The notes: generated by a model not told the origin, from the sequence alone. A DNA stretch of 64,000 bases from Luzula sylvatica (GCA_946800325.1 OX326959.1:6034501-6098500), one strand, 5' to 3'. Shown: positions 18,758 to 32,317, counted from the stretch's first letter. Translations and numbers: made by a program.

Positions 18758-21700
18758 TCACTTCGAGAGATACTTTATGACTCCGGGAATGTGAATTCTG
18801 TAAAAATATTCGTCCCAATCAATTGTTTTTGGGTCAAAATTGAACATTTTTGCTTCGATTTGGTCTTCTTTTGCTACTTTCTGCCTCAGTCTTTGCAAGT
18901 TCATATCATCGAAACTTCACAAAAAATAAAATAAAATAACTATATGGTAAGTATAGATATTATAACCTTATCATAATTAGGGAGGAGAAACTAAGAGGAA
19001 AGCATACCGGCCTTTGAAAAAACCATAAGGGGCATAGAGATCCAGAAGATGAACAAGAAACCGGTATTGTCTATTTAATTCATCATATCGATGCGAAAAC
19101 AGACCACATAATAGCAAGTTTATCATATGCAATAACTGTAAATACAAATACGAAATATTTTTTAAATCGGAAAAGAACAACTATAAATATATTCATATTA
19201 AACATAACAAAGGGGAATTTATGATGTGGGCCAGAAAAAATGACAAAAAAATTCAATTTTTCTTCTTCTTACTTTTTTTTTAATTTTTTAATTTCTAGTT
19301 TCATATATGTCAATACATAGAAAGCGAAGAGAAATACTTGGAAAAAACCATGGTTCTGAATATCGGACTCGGACTCGGACTCGGCCGGCCCCGTTGACTC
19401 GGGACTCGGATGACTCGGACCAGACAGAAAAAAAAATCGGACTGTTAGTAAAAAATATCGGGAAAATAGAAAAAAATTATAAAAATATATTTAAAAAATT
19501 GAAAAACATTATATAAACAAATTCAAGTAATAAAAAACTCAAACTAGGACATAGCATAGTACAATGCATAGTCTTGATACTTGGAATCGAGTTCGAAAAT
19601 TATTTTAGAACAAAATTGAACACAAATAAATAAATTTGTGTAAAAAATATTATATTTAATGATAGAATAGTCTATAAATATTTGCATTTGAATGTGTGTA
19701 TTGTATTTAAAAAATTGGATTTTGATAAAAAAATGTTATAAAATAAAATAATATACAAAACATTTTTTTGAAAATGATAATAATTAATATTATGATATGA
19801 GATTTATAATAACTAAAATATATTGAAAAAAAAAGTCAACTAAAACTATCCTCATTATAGTAATTATAATAACTAAAAAAATGTCATCTAACAATAATTA
19901 TAATTTTCTATATTATTATAATATATACATAACTTTATTAAGTTCTTAGTTTTATAAATGTTGAATGTATTTTATGTTCTTTTTAAATAAAACTCTTCTA
20001 TAAGATAAATAATAACTAGTAATATGATAGAGCTTTTAACTTCAATACAAACCGTACATGTACAGAAATAATTAATGTTCAATGTACTTTTTATAAAAAG
20101 ATGCTTAATAGTCTCCTAGAGTTTTTATGAGTAATGATAGGGATCATGAATTTTTACCCACGAATTTTCCTCACCTGTCACGTGACAGGTGACAATTGGC
20201 TCATTAAAAGTTGTGCAAAAATGCAACCAATTGCCACCTGCCACGTGGCAGGTGAGGACAATTCGTGAGTACAAATTCATGGTCCCTATCATTATTCAGT
20301 TTTTATAAACGTTGTACTTTTTTTTTCTTTTCTGAGAGGACATTAGTCATCTTCTCCTCTTTCAAACACATTTCTCCATTGTTACACTCTTTGTTTCCAT
20401 ACCCAAAATACAAGAAAAATATTAGATCAATTATCTCCATTATTTTGCGACCTCAGACCAAGATCTTATAATCTCGATGCATGAATTAAAAAAAAAAAAA
20501 AAATCGGTGACTCGGGTTTGACATTATCGGGGGAGACTCGTTTCGGTTGCCACCGAGTACGATATACTCGGCCGAGTTTTTTTTAACTCGGCCGATATTA
20601 CGAACCATGGAAATAACGATTTATTTGTTTATAAACAAATATTTAGAAAAATATTCTTTAGTCATCTCCAATTTTTTTCTAAAAAAATAAATGAACAAAA
20701 AAGAGAGAAAGAGATTAACCTCTAAAGGAAATTTGAAACAAAGAATCATGTACACTCTAAAACTCCTCATTGAACTGAAGAAATAAATTTTTGTAAATGG
20801 CATGATCTTGCCATCTTTTGCGGTACGAGGATTCTCTCTGAAATAACGATACCCACTCTGTTCAAATGTAGAAAATGGTACTGGATTTCTGAGAGAAGAA
20901 CTAGTGTGGTATATAATCTCCACATCCTCCTCAGAATGCACTATCATTGCAGTCATCATTGCATTCACTACCATGTCTCCTGGTATCTACATTTCCAAAT
21001 AGAGTTAAATAATAGTACATTATAAACAAGGACTAATCTATATAGGAGAAGAGCGTTTTGGTTTCATTCTAGATTTTTGACGAACAATGTATATTGCAAG
21101 TGATTCAATGTATTTTATTAGTATAAAAATATAATTTTTATTGTTTGGTCGGTGCTTCCAAGTGTTTGTCGTTTGAATTCATTAAATATTTTTTACTTGA
21201 TTTCCCCAAGGAATCCTTCAATATCTTCTGCTCATCATGACAATTATCATTGCAAATGGGATCGAATTAAAGCCAAACAAAATGGGAACTAGTAATAATA
21301 GTTACCACGTCCATGATCTCGTTAAGATCGGCGAGGTAGCAAGAGAGACTCCCTTTCAAATATCCTAGTATAAAGCTGTCTATTGTCCTGTGAATTAATT
21401 TCACATTTTAATTTACATAAAACTTCAATTTTATTTAATAGGACGTAGCCTACAGGCCCTTGCAAATTTGGTAATTTGGTAATTTACATAAAGTATTTAC
21501 CGGGTGCCTTCCATCCATCCAGGAAGGGGGTCTTTGTGCAGACTAGTGATGATAGTAGGCCTCATGATAACAAGTGGTATGTTTCCTCTCATCTCACCTA
21601 AAATCATCTCCCCCATAGCTTTTGTGAATACATATGTGTTTGGCCACCCAAAATATCTTGCCCTTAATTTCATCAAAAATACAGAAAAAATCAATAACTA

Positions 21701-24352
21701 TCATCTTATACAATATATATTGCATATTAGAGACAATATCATCTGACAAAAGTCACAAAACTAATATTAACCTTTTTATGCCAAGTTCTTTCATGGCGGT
21801 TCGCTCGGCCTTTTCTGTATTTTTAAGCGAATCAGATTCGTGTAAATGGACCGATCTCTTTGTTTCGTCGGCCAATCGAACCTCCGACTCGATATCTAAG
21901 TTTGAGCATCCATTTAATGTTGAACCCATTTTAAGTGGTTTTTCTTGTATGAGCCCTTCTTGCAGCCCGGCTACATATGCTGTTCAAATATAATAACAAT
22001 TACATATAATATATATTTCATATTTGTATGTCAATGCATTTTATCAGGGGAGGAGAATAAGATGGCGGATCAACTTGCCAATTTATCGAGAATTATGGGA
22101 GTTTCATCTTCGGACAAATCTCTTCCTAAAATAGGGGTGTCTGAACATTCTCATTATTGAGCTTTTTAGACTTTGAGGTTAATTCAATTGAATGAAATAT
22201 AAAAATTGTTTGTTTGAATTTTATTTTAATTGTAATCTTGCGATTCCGGACGTTTTTTCTGTATTTTAATAAAAGTGCCTACGGGCTTGTTGCAAAAAAA
22301 AAAGAAAAAATGCTTTTATAACTTGCGCAGTAGAATGCATAATGCAATAAAACATATGCTATATGTTCCGTAAATATTAATACCAACTGATGAGTGAGAA
22401 ATAGTCTTCGCTGTTCAATAATTTATTTATTTTTCATAATTTTTATGGATCAATTATAATTATATTTTGTATACATACCAGTGGAAACATGTAGAAGCAT
22501 CTTCAAATTAACACATTTTTTTGCAAATTGTAATATGTGCTTAGCTCCGAGAGTATTCACATCCAATGAAACATCGTATCTACAATTATCAAATCATAAA
22601 TTAATATATTTTAATTAGGGATACTGTTGTCGCTGTTAAAAATATGTACATAGAATTAGTAGTTAATTCATTAACCTTTCGTAGAAATTCGTCGTTGCAG
22701 CGTTGTTGACAATAATGTTAACTTCATTGTACAAGTTTTCAATTTTAGAGCACTCAATTCCCAAATTTTCAAAAACGACGTCTCCGACAATCGCTGAAAT
22801 CTTTTCTTTCATGAAATTGTGATAATTTGCACCATGTTTCTCTTGCAGAACCTTGAAAATTTCTTTATTAATCACCTAAAATGAATTGCAAACTTTTTAT
22901 TACATACCAGTAACCCTAGTTAGTATTAATTACTTAAAATGTAGATACGTTGGAACAACAATAATAATAGATACCCAGATTTCGTACCTAGATTTGTTCC
23001 TAGAAACATACGTGACAGTCAAATTTAAAACTCCTAAAATTTTCATTGAAATGTTTGACGTAATTGCATTATGAATCATAATTTATGATTTGCCACGTAT
23101 GTTTCTAATTGCATTGTGATTTCGCACCTAGATTTCTGTGAAGTACTTATGTAAGTTAAGATTTTTTGATATGTTCATTTGCCTAGTACATATTAATTAT
23201 TTATATATCATATGTAAATTAACGTATCAATCCCAATTGTGAAAGTATTAACCAACTGAAGGTTGGCAGGTAGATCTATTATTTTCATAAACTGAGGCTA
23301 TTTAGTGTGTTTCCTTATTTTAACCCCACATCCTCTATTTCATTTATTAACGGTTAATTACACAAATGATTAATAAAAAAACACTCCATTAACGATTAAT
23401 TAATATATAATTAAAGTACATAAGCATTAAAAAATTCTTAATCAATATTCATTAATTGTTAATGAAATATTTTTTTTTAATCACTTGAATAATTAATAGT
23501 TAATCCTAGATATAAAGGATGTGATGGGAAAATGAGGAGGCAGATATAGTTTCCCTTGCATTAATAATCTGATACAAATTTTCAAGGTTGTAATCATTAT
23601 TTTTTAATATTTAATGTTCTTTATTTTTTTTGCTTTTTTGGATATAGTTTCCCTAATTGGATATTGCCATACTGGCACACAAAAAGTTCCTTAACCGGGC
23701 CCTATTTATTTCATATGTACTATATTGTACATCACATCTACCCAAAATGGATAATTAGTATGAAAAGTATACCTTCTATTTATAGAAACTTACAAACTTA
23801 ATATTTGCACTTTCTTCTAGTTATTATGTGTTGATGTCTATATACACACACATATTGTTTCTACATGGATAAGGAAATTACAAACCATAATTAAGTAATG
23901 ACAGAAAATATTAGGGACACGGTAGTACCTCAGATTCTACGCGCTGTTTTGCGGCCTCGTTGTTCTCGGCTCTGACAAGAAGAATGATCTTCTTCACTTG
24001 TGGCTCAACTCTTAATATTTTCTCCATCAAAACTGACAAAATATATATCAGCAACCAAATTTAGAGATACAAAAAAATGCAAAAAATATAATCACATGCA
24101 TAATTCATGTACTTAACAAATATTTAATTCATTCTATTGCCGTGATAATTTGGGTCAATAATTCATTTTTTTTTAATTTTAGTACAAATAGTAGTATGCA
24201 TTTGCCTACTTCTCCTTCAATGTATAGTAAATATTATAGATACATTATTTATCTAAAGACCTACTCTTGCCGAGGAAACCAGTAGATCCAGTGATGAGAA
24301 TGGTCTTTCCTTTGAAGTGTCCTGCTATTTTACTCACACCTTCCGTTTCCAT
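18758..24352 (-). CDS. FAR: Fatty acyl-CoA reductase (alcohol-forming), FAR copy A, intact
   Basis: Ten exons (minus strand): 24265-24352, 23929-24032, 22676-22875, 22479-22579, 21772-21979, 21501-21662, 21306-21387, 20720-20986, 19008-19135, 18758-18914. All introns have GT-AG ends, phases agree, and the 1497 bases encode 498 aa with no internal stop, a normal plant FAR length. The Rossmann motif TGSTGFLG is at residues 21-28. The catalytic YxxxK is YVFTK (Tyr 244, Lys 248). HVSTAYVAG and VNNAATTNF precede it, and the C-terminal FAR domain ends [11 protein letters not shown]. FARs reduce long-chain acyl-CoA with NADPH to primary alcohols for wax, suberin or pollen coat. No transit peptide is visible, so a membrane-associated rather than plastid enzyme is likely. 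Chain length cannot be read. The start is the ATG preceding the Rossmann fold, with a TATA box about 45 bases upstream. Confidence 0.92.
19349..20608. mobile_element. Mutator-like TIR element in FAR A intron 8
   Basis: The ends are CATGGTTCTGAATATCGG and, inverted, ATGGTTCGTAATATCGG. The flanks GGAAAAAAC and GGAAATAAC form a nine-base target duplication with one mismatch, typical of Mutator-like elements. Both ends are rich in GGACTCGG/CCGAGT motifs. It is non-coding, 1260 bases, and has the same length in duplication B (43265-44524). A related element sits at another place in FAR C. Confidence 0.75.
20131..20297. mobile_element. Small palindromic MITE nested in the Mutator-like element
   Basis: Two arms of about 70 bases (AATGATAGGGATCATGAATT... 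and its inverted counterpart, each with CACCTGYCACGTGRCAGGTG) face each other around a short centre. The CACGTG core is a G-box. The counterpart in duplication B is at 44042-44206. Confidence 0.7.
22045..22310 (+). mobile_element. 5'-truncated LINE in FAR A intron 4
   Basis: It carries the last codons of a LINE RNase H-like tail ([15 protein letters not shown]), a 3' UTR ending AAAAGTGCCTACGGGCTTGTTG, and a poly(A). It is flanked by TGCATTTTAT and TGCTTTTATA, a target duplication with changes. It is shared with duplication B (46214-46478) but absent from FAR C, so it inserted after C split off and before the A/B duplication. Confidence 0.8.
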
Positions 24353-24392
24353 CTTTGTTTTTTTGTGTGTGTGTGATTCAGGAAAGGAGTTA

Positions 24393-24400
24393 ATTATATA
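24393..24400 (-). promoter_or_regulatory. TATA box of FAR A
   Basis: TATATAAT on the minus strand, about 41-48 bases upstream of the FAR A ATG. The box and context are conserved in FAR B and relic D. Confidence 0.65.
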
Positions 24401-24757
24401 GGGGAGTATTCATGTCCTACAAAGTAGAGGGCCGGTCCCTTCAATATGGTTGCACCGGTGCTATTTCCGTACAAAGTTGTTGCCCTCCCAACCATAAGAT
24501 TGTTTATTCGAGCAATTTATTAATTGAACAAGTTCAATACTTCATATATGTTGTATTATTTCATTATAAATTTTTACTATCAATAATTTTCATGCATATA
24601 CTCTTTCTTTTTGACACATGTACATGTTCTAGATTCTATTGGTGACCTGTCATGCAACACCAATACAAAACTTGAAATACAAAAACAAAACGCATACAAA
24701 AAATCTAGAATACAAAAGCCATACCAGACGTATGGTCAAAAGTAACATTATTCTAGT

Positions 24758-27700
24758 CGATGTTTTTAAAACCGAACCCCCGGCTAAGTATCGAGTCACT
24801 GGTTCACCGGTTGCTAGCTGGTTTGCAAATGCAAAAAAAAATCATCCTATCTAATAACATAAATTCCAAATATCATAAATAAATATTTTAAATATTTCGA
24901 TCCAACTATTCAATTATAAGAAAATACGCAACTTTCGTACTCAATTAACATACACATACCAAATATAAAATTATGAAGTTCATTTAATTTAATTAGAAAA
25001 AAAACATAAAGTTCAATCAAAAGTCCGATTACATGGACATAAAAGATAATTACAAGGACATAAAAATCATTTGCATGGTCATAAAAGAAGGGCATAAAAT
25101 GATTAGAAGAATATAAATGTTATTTATAAAACACAGGGGTATAAATAATATTTTGCAGGTAAGTGATTTATTTGAGATTTATAAGAGGCATACGTGAAAT
25201 TTACAGAGGTAAAAGTGTTATTTTGAGATAATTTATAGGGTAAAAATGTTATTCTGTAGGGGGGCATACATGAAATTTCTTGAATCCGGTGAGAACTGGT
25301 TTCGTAATAATTCCTGAGTAAACAGATAATGTGAACTTGAGAATTTCGTGATATTATACAAGCGAAACTGCAAAAACTTGGAATACAAGAACGATTGCAA
25401 TAAACCGTTTCTCAGTGATATTGTACAAATTGAAATTGTTGGTAATACGGGATTCGAATATAGATTCAAATAATGATTTATAATAAACAAAATTCTCTCT
25501 TACAATTCTAATAATCTCTTACAAGTATTTCTCTCTTTTCTAATTAATATTTTATAATATATTCTTTTCAATTTGATTAATTGCTAAACATCTAAATCAT
25601 ATTTATAGGCTCACTAATCCTTGCACTACAGGGTATTAAAAACTTGTCCTATAATTGTTTCCTAAATTACTTTCCTGAGAATGAAACTTGCCCTATAATT
25701 ATTTCCTAAATTTCTTTCCATAAAATAACCTTTCCCTAAAATTATTTGGGCTAATTAAAGTTGATAATTATTAATTCGGGCTTGGGGCTTATCAACAGAA
25801 ATAAACTGAGAATTCGTAATAATAGTTTAACAAGGGCGATTGCAAAAATTAAGCACGATTTCGTAATTAACACGGATATAACAGTGATATAATTTAGAAT
25901 CAAAAGTATGCACGACTGTAATTTAACAAGGGCAATTCAACAGGGGTAACAGTGGCATACTTTAAAATAAAAAATTATATTGAAAAACCACAAAGAAACG
26001 TAGAATTTATCAAACAAACAACAAAATTACATATATTGGTTATTGAATAGTACATCATAGAAGAAGATCGCGTACAGTGGCGGATCCAAGAGAGGGCGAG
26101 GGGGAGGGCCCCCCCTATGATTTCAAAATTTTCATCAGTATTATTATATGTCATGCATGAGTACAAAGTCAAATATACTAATTTGTATATTTATTATTTG
26201 ACCGGTAAAAATAGTGGAGTTAATAATGCTACAGTTCTATCATCAAATATGATTGTTTTGTCTATTTACGTGTCAACAACAATACTGTAAAAATAAATAA
26301 ATAAATAAGTAAATGTGTCTATAATTGTTAGTTTATATAAATAATAATAAAAACCAATCCGAAGTTGATGCATCAAAAATGCATCAGAGTTCATTGCAAG
26401 ACTGGCAAAAAAATAATTTGAAAATCGACGTTCATCCGAACTCGGTTCGAAGATATCTCGAAAAAAACTAGTACGAAAACTGGGTCGAACCGAGCCACTT
26501 CGAGCTAAAGTCGAGCCAAGTTTGAACTGGGTCGAGCCAAGCCAACTCAAGTCAAAGTCGAGCCGATTTCGAACTGGGTCGAGTTCGGCTCGAACGACGT
26601 CAAATTTGAACAACTTTACATATAAACAAAAAAACACAATTTTTTTCGGGTCGAGTCGAGTCAATTCGAGTTTGATCCGAGCCGACTCGAGACGAGCTTG
26701 AACTGGAAACACAGTGTGTACCCTCAGAATGGTATGATATTTTATAATGGTTAAGAAAAGTTAAAAAATAAGAATACATCAATAACTAAACAAAAATATA
26801 ATTTTTATAGAAATAGTTCAAGCAATAATTCATAAAATTTAATAATGTACAATATCTATAATCTTAATTAAAGAAGTTCATAATAAACAACTCGAAGCCA
26901 ATAAAAATAAAATAAGTTAACATATTATTTATGTATTTTACGGTAATAAATTGAATTTTGTAACAAATTGGCCACTCTCACTTTTAGTTGTCCATTCTTG
27001 TTAATAAACTTAATTCCTAAACTCATAAATGGAAGACCAATACACACAAAATACGAAATTTCGAAGCTATTCCCAGAAGTACTGTTACTAAAGGCTAACA
27101 TAAAATAAGTTATTAAGTTTTTCCAAACATACTTATGAATGAAAAAATACTCAATTTTTAAGTTTTTCCCCAAAAAATTACCATAATTGAATGCTACTGC
27201 ATTTTTTTTATGTTCTGAAGACATGCGAAATACACAATTATAATTTTGTTTTGCCTCAACGGAAAAAATTCATCCAAACATAATCAAAATATTTGATAAC
27301 ATATGTAAAACACTCAATTATTTTAGTTTTGAAAGCTAATACGTACGCAATTGCTAATTTTGAAGTTTTTCCCAAAATATCGTAATAGAAGACTAACATG
27401 TGCAAAATATTATTTTCAATTCTTCAGAAAAAATGATAAAAGTAAAGGCTAGGACATGGAGAATAATTTATTCTAATTTTTATTTTTGCAAAATGACAAA
27501 ATAGAAGTTTTATATATACCAAATACCAACTTTTCAAAATTTCAAAGGTTAATACATAAAAAATAATACAATGTTCATTTTTTTTTTATCTCAAAATACC
27601 GTTATTAAAAATTAACAGGTACAAAATACTAAATTATTTTCCAAAACACGTAATTAGAACTCCCCAAACTCTAAATTTGTACGATCTGGGGCAAAATATA

Positions 27701-28080
27701 AATATAGTTAACGCTCATAATTTTGTAAATCGGGTGAAAGTTGGGCAGTGAAATTTTCTAACCAAATGTTTTCTAAAACAATTTGTCCAAGCAATAAATT
27801 GATTGTTAAGGCTAGCATTTGCCAAAATACAAACTTTCGTCAAGTTCGTTCGGTCACATGAAAATTTGTGTTGTAAGACTTCTTAACAATTTTTTTTGTA
27901 AAACACGTTATTCGGACTAACCAAGTTCTAAATATAAAGTAGCTTATCGGTTTCACCTGATGTGCATTTGATGTGCATTTGATGTTGAATGGAAAAAATA
28001 TATATTTATAAAAGCACATTCACAAAATTGAAAAGAGAGACAAAACACAAGAAAGGAGGAGAAAAAGAATAAAAAATGCG
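24758..28080. other. Unassigned intergenic DNA between FAR A and FAR C
   Basis: No gene is recognised. Visible pieces: 24765-25290 has a MITE-like look (AAAACCGAACCCCCGGC, GGTTCACCGGT) and repeated GGACATAAAA phrases; 26075-26110 carries ACAGTGGCGGATCCAAGAG, a hAT-type terminus without a clear partner; 26430-26700 is an array of GAACTGGGTCGAGCC motifs that creates a low-complexity minus-strand open frame; 26920-27700 is a degenerate tandem repeat with a period near 75-100 bases built on TTTTCCCAAAATA. None has a supported coding role. Confidence 0.45.
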
Positions 28081-28684
28081 GTTCCATAATTATAAGTTTA
28101 TAAAATTACACAATCATAAAAATCATAATACAACTTTTTCATTGAGATAATAATATAAGTCGAAAATATATATGAAAAATCATAGCCTATCAACCTTGTA
28201 TATAAAATCATAATACTGTATATAAAATCATAGCCCACATCCATGATCTCCTTAAGATCGATGAGGCAGCACGAGCGACCCCCTTTCAAATATCCTAGTA
28301 TAAAGCTATCTATCGTCCTATGAATTATTTTCACCTATTAATTTACTTAAAAATCCAGTTTTGTTTAATAGGATGTAGCCTATACGCCCCTGCAAATTTG
28401 ATAATTCACACAAAATACTCACAGGGTTCCTTCCGTCCAGCTAGGAAGGGGGTCTTTGTGTAGGTGATGAGATTGAGAATAGGCCCTGTGATAACAAGTG
28501 GTATGTTTCCTCTCATCTCACTTAGAATCATCTCCCCCATTGCTTTTGTGAATACATATGTGTTTATGCAGCCAAAATATCTTGCCCTTAATTTCATCAA
28601 AAATAAAAAATAAAACAATAACTATCATTTTATACATTACATTACATATTTAGACACAATATCATCTAATAAAATTAAGAAAAA

Positions 28685-29271
28685 AGCTCACTTTTGTCCC
28701 CTGAAGTGTTCAAAAAAGTACAACTTGCCCCCCAAACTACATAAATTTGTTATCGCAAATTTGTTTTCGTAAATTATCCAAACTACATAAATTTATCCAT
28801 ACTACATAAACATTATAAGTAAGCGGTATATTATATATTTGTCCATCATTATACACCCAATCTATATCTTCAAACACGAATGAACCATTATAAAAAACCC
28901 TCAAATTACAATCGGTACCTACAACAAAAAAAATGAAATTAGAAAAAAAAAAAAAAAAAAAAAAATCGCTGGACAGGGGCTGGACGGGGTTCGGTGACAA
29001 AAAAAAAAAAAATTTGAAACGACAAAATCGATATAACATACCTATCGATGATGAACCCTCCATCATCAATCGCTGAAAATTCCCGAAAAAAACCCTGAAA
29101 TTGGACAAAATAAACCCTAATTTGGTTAAAATATCTAAAATTGACCATAATTTCAGAAAATTGGCGAAAATAAAAACTAAATCGAGAGAAAGAGAGATGA
29201 ATCCAACTAAAATTAAGAAAGAGACCAACTAAATAGAGAGAAAAAACAAGTAATTTCAGAAATTTTCGAGA

Positions 29272-29304
<33 letters not shown>

Positions 29305-29784
29305 AACGAAAAAAAAAAGGAGCTAACCGGCGACGGAGAGGAGAGAGCTTGGCGACGGACCGGCGACCTTGGCGATTTTGGACGGAGCTTCAGGGGGCGA
29401 GTGAGAGAGGGGACGAGTGAGAGAGTTCACGTCGGTTTAATGGTGAGTGAAGAGGTCCTGGTGAGAGAGAGAGGGGGTTCAAATGGGTTTATTTGGTTAT
29501 TGGATTAATGGGTTAATGGATTTTCTTTGATGGGTTATTGGATTTATTTGTTAGTTATTGGATATGTAATTTTATAATATAAATTTTGCCACGTCAGCAG
29601 TACAATCATCAAAAAATTGCCAAGTCATCACAGCCACGTCATTAGTTAACTGCTGACTGGGCACTTAACTGATGGAGGAGACAAAAGTGAGCAAAAATGA
29701 GAGTTCAGGGAGCAAAATGAACAAAATTAGAGTTTGGGGGACAAGTTGCACTTTTTTGAACACTTCAGGGGGCAAAAGTGAGCT
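28685..29784. mobile_element. TIR transposon in FAR C intron 5
   Basis: The terminal inverted repeats, about 54 bases, start AGCTCACTTTTGYCCCCTGA and differ at about three positions. The flanks share AAATTAA-like sequence, a possible target duplication. The interior has a GC-rich block (29320-29460: GGCGACGGACCGGCGACC, GTGAGAGAGGGGACGAGTG) that looks like a captured gene 5' region, unlike the AT-rich surroundings. No transposase frame is present. Confidence 0.7.
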
Positions 29785-29967
29785 TTTTTTTTAAATTAAT
29801 TATAACCCTTTTAAGACAAGTTCTTTCATGGCAGTTCGCTCGGCCTTTTCAGTACTTTTGAGCGAATCGGATTCGTCTGAATGGACCTATCTCTTTGTTT
29901 GTTTGGCCAATCGAACCTCCGAGTTGATATCTAAGTTTGAGCATCCATGTAATAATGAACCCATTTA

Positions 29968-30360
29968 GGGGCCGTTTGGTTCGTGCTTTGACGAATGCCT
30001 TGGCATGAAGTATGCCAAGGAATCTCATGCCAAGACATATCATTCCATGTCATACTCTAATACCTTGTTTGGTTGGTGCGTTTATTTATTCCATGACATG
30101 CTCTAAAAATGTAAAAATTAGTTTATTTATAGAAACATTGAGATATTTATTTTTTGAAATTAAAATAAAATGTATTCCCTCCTCATGGGAATGGAGAAAA
30201 GTCACCAATTTTGGTGGTAATCCTATTCCCATCAACTATTCCCTAGGGAATGGAGTATGCCATTACTTTATTACCGAGCGTGTAAACCAAACGTGGAAAT
30301 GGAATCCATAAGAGAGTATTCCAAGGCATTCCAATTTCAAAGCTCCAACCAAACACCCCC
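29968..30360. mobile_element. PIF/Harbinger (Tourist-like) MITE 1 in FAR C exon 5
   Basis: The ends are GGGGCCGTTTGGTTCGTGCT and, inverted, GGGGGTGTTTGGTTGGAGCT, with TTA on both sides (29965-29967 and 30361-30363). The TTA target site and this terminus are typical of the family. 393 bases, non-coding. Confidence 0.85.
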
Positions 30361-30363
30361 TTA

Positions 30364-30931
30364 GGGTGTGTTCGGAGGCTCAGTTTTCAATCATGGTTTG
30401 AGTAGTAAACCAATTTGGGTGTTCGGTGCCCATTAAATCCCACGGGGCTCAAACTTAGGAAATGTGATTAAATTAAATTGGACCATTTTCAAAACTTATG
30501 TCTGAGGTCATTTTTAGCTAGGATTGGTGCAAGATATTATCACATGAAAATGAAAATGTGAGTAATTTCTTAAATAATGAATTTATTTAGTTACTTAATT
30601 TATTTATTCAATTAATTACCTAATTAAATTTACAAAGTAAACACAAAATATCGGATTAGAAATTAAAATATATTTAGAAATTAATAATGACAATAATAAC
30701 AAATTAATACATATTTAAAAATATATCCGAAAATTAATAACAATAATAACAGTAAATTAATATATAATAAAAATATATTTAGAAATTAATAATAATAATA
30801 ATACAAAATTAGAAATGTATTTAGAAACTAATAATAAAAATAAATTAATACATGATTAAAATGTATTTATAAATTAATAATAATAATAATAATAATAATA
30901 TCAAATTAATACATAATTAAAAATGTAGTTA

Positions 30932-31005
<74 letters not shown>

Positions 31006-31125
31006 GTTGTTGTTGTTGTTGTTGTTGTTGGTAATAATTAAAAATTAATACATGATTAAAATTATATCCGGAAATTAATAACAATAATAATAATAAATTA
31101 ATACGTAATATAAATATATTTAGAA

Positions 31126-31173
<48 letters not shown>

Positions 31174-31246
31174 TACAAAAGTAAAAATGATAATAATAAA
31201 TTAATGCATGATTAAATTGTATTTAGAAATTATTATTAATAATAAC

Positions 31247-31295
<49 letters not shown>

Positions 31296-31558
31296 TATTT
31301 AGAAATTCGAGCAGCCAATGAAGATCCTACTCCGCAGCAAGTAGTAGAAGAATTCGAGCAGCCTTCGATCATTGATCATATAATTATCACATGTATTTGA
31401 TATTAGTATGATTTAATTTTGTGTTTTTTCACATGATTTTTTTTATTCAATAAATTAATGACTTAATATAATTAAACCAAAAGCTCTGGTGTGCAATTGT
31501 ATATAAATGTATGTATCATTTAATTTAACGGTTGAAAATAATTTAAAATGTATTTAGA

Positions 31559-31647
<89 letters not shown>

Positions 31648-31802
31648 TAACAATCCTAGGTTTTCATCAAACACCTTTTAAACATCCTACACTCGCAGTT
31701 TTTGGATTTTCCTGCTACCATAGTTTCCTGATATTCATATATTGGTTTCCTGCAACTATGAGTTTCCTGCTGCTACACAAAACTGACCTAGCAAACACGC
31801 CC
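30364..31802. mobile_element. PIF/Harbinger-like element 2 with TAA microsatellites, adjacent to MITE 1
   Basis: The ends are GGGTGTGTTCGGAGGCTCAG and, inverted, GGGCGTGTTTGCTAGGTCAG, with TTA at 30361-30363 and 31803-31805. The interior has several long TAA/TTA runs (about 30785-31300 and 31558-31645, plus a GTT run near 31005-31030). It shares its left TTA with MITE 1, so one element inserted in the target duplication of the other. Confidence 0.8.
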
Positions 31803-31916
31803 TTAAGTGGTTTTTTTTTCTTCTAGTCCTTGCAAGCCCGGCTACATATGGCGCTGTTTAAATATAATGACAATTAGATAGAATTTATATTTCATATTTT
31901 TATGTCAATGCATTTA

Positions 31917-32185
31917 TAACTCAAATGGTAGAGGGAAATTATACTCTGCCATCAAATTACAACAAAAAACCTCTAATTCTTAATTAATCCATTTAATTAA
32001 CACCTCAATTAATAAGAAACATTGAATTAATAATATTTAAATATTAAATATTATTTATTAATCCAGATAGATGTTAATTAACACGTCAATCCATCCACAT
32101 GTATTAATTCATAAGTTAATTAACTGGATTAATTAGGAATTAATGATTTTTTGTTGCAATCTGATGGCACCATATATGTCCTCAA
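31917..32185. mobile_element. AT-rich MITE-like insertion in FAR C intron 4
   Basis: It is absent from the matching position of FAR A and B. It begins near GAGGGAAATTATACTCTGCCATC and ends near TTGCAATCTGATGGCACC, with AATTAATTAACACC repeats between. Boundaries and family are uncertain. Confidence 0.4.
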
Positions 32186-32317
32186 TAGTAGAATGCATAA
32201 TGCAATAAATCAGTTGTTATTGGTTCCGTTCTTATTAATACCTATTGATGAGTGAGAAATAGTCTTTGTTATTCAATCAGTTTTTTTTTTCATATTTTTA
32301 TGGATGATTTATAATTA

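Larger units (their letters stand above)
13874..24757. repeat. Segmental duplication, copy A (partner 38045-49796)
   Basis: Homology to copy B starts at TATATATACATTATTTCATGG and ends at GTATGGTCAAAAGTAACATT. It is nearly identical throughout, including all FAR exons, and differs mainly by clean insertions: a Helitron only in A, and three elements only in B. It holds a complete FAR gene and about 4.9 kb of its 3' flank. The left edge coincides with the right end of the badnavirus. Confidence 0.93.

Noticed and set aside
26266..26712. 148-codon minus-strand frame rich in ARLESARIKLELT-like repeats
   Set aside because: It arises from an array of GAACTGGGTCGAGCC repeats; low complexity and no homology to a known domain.
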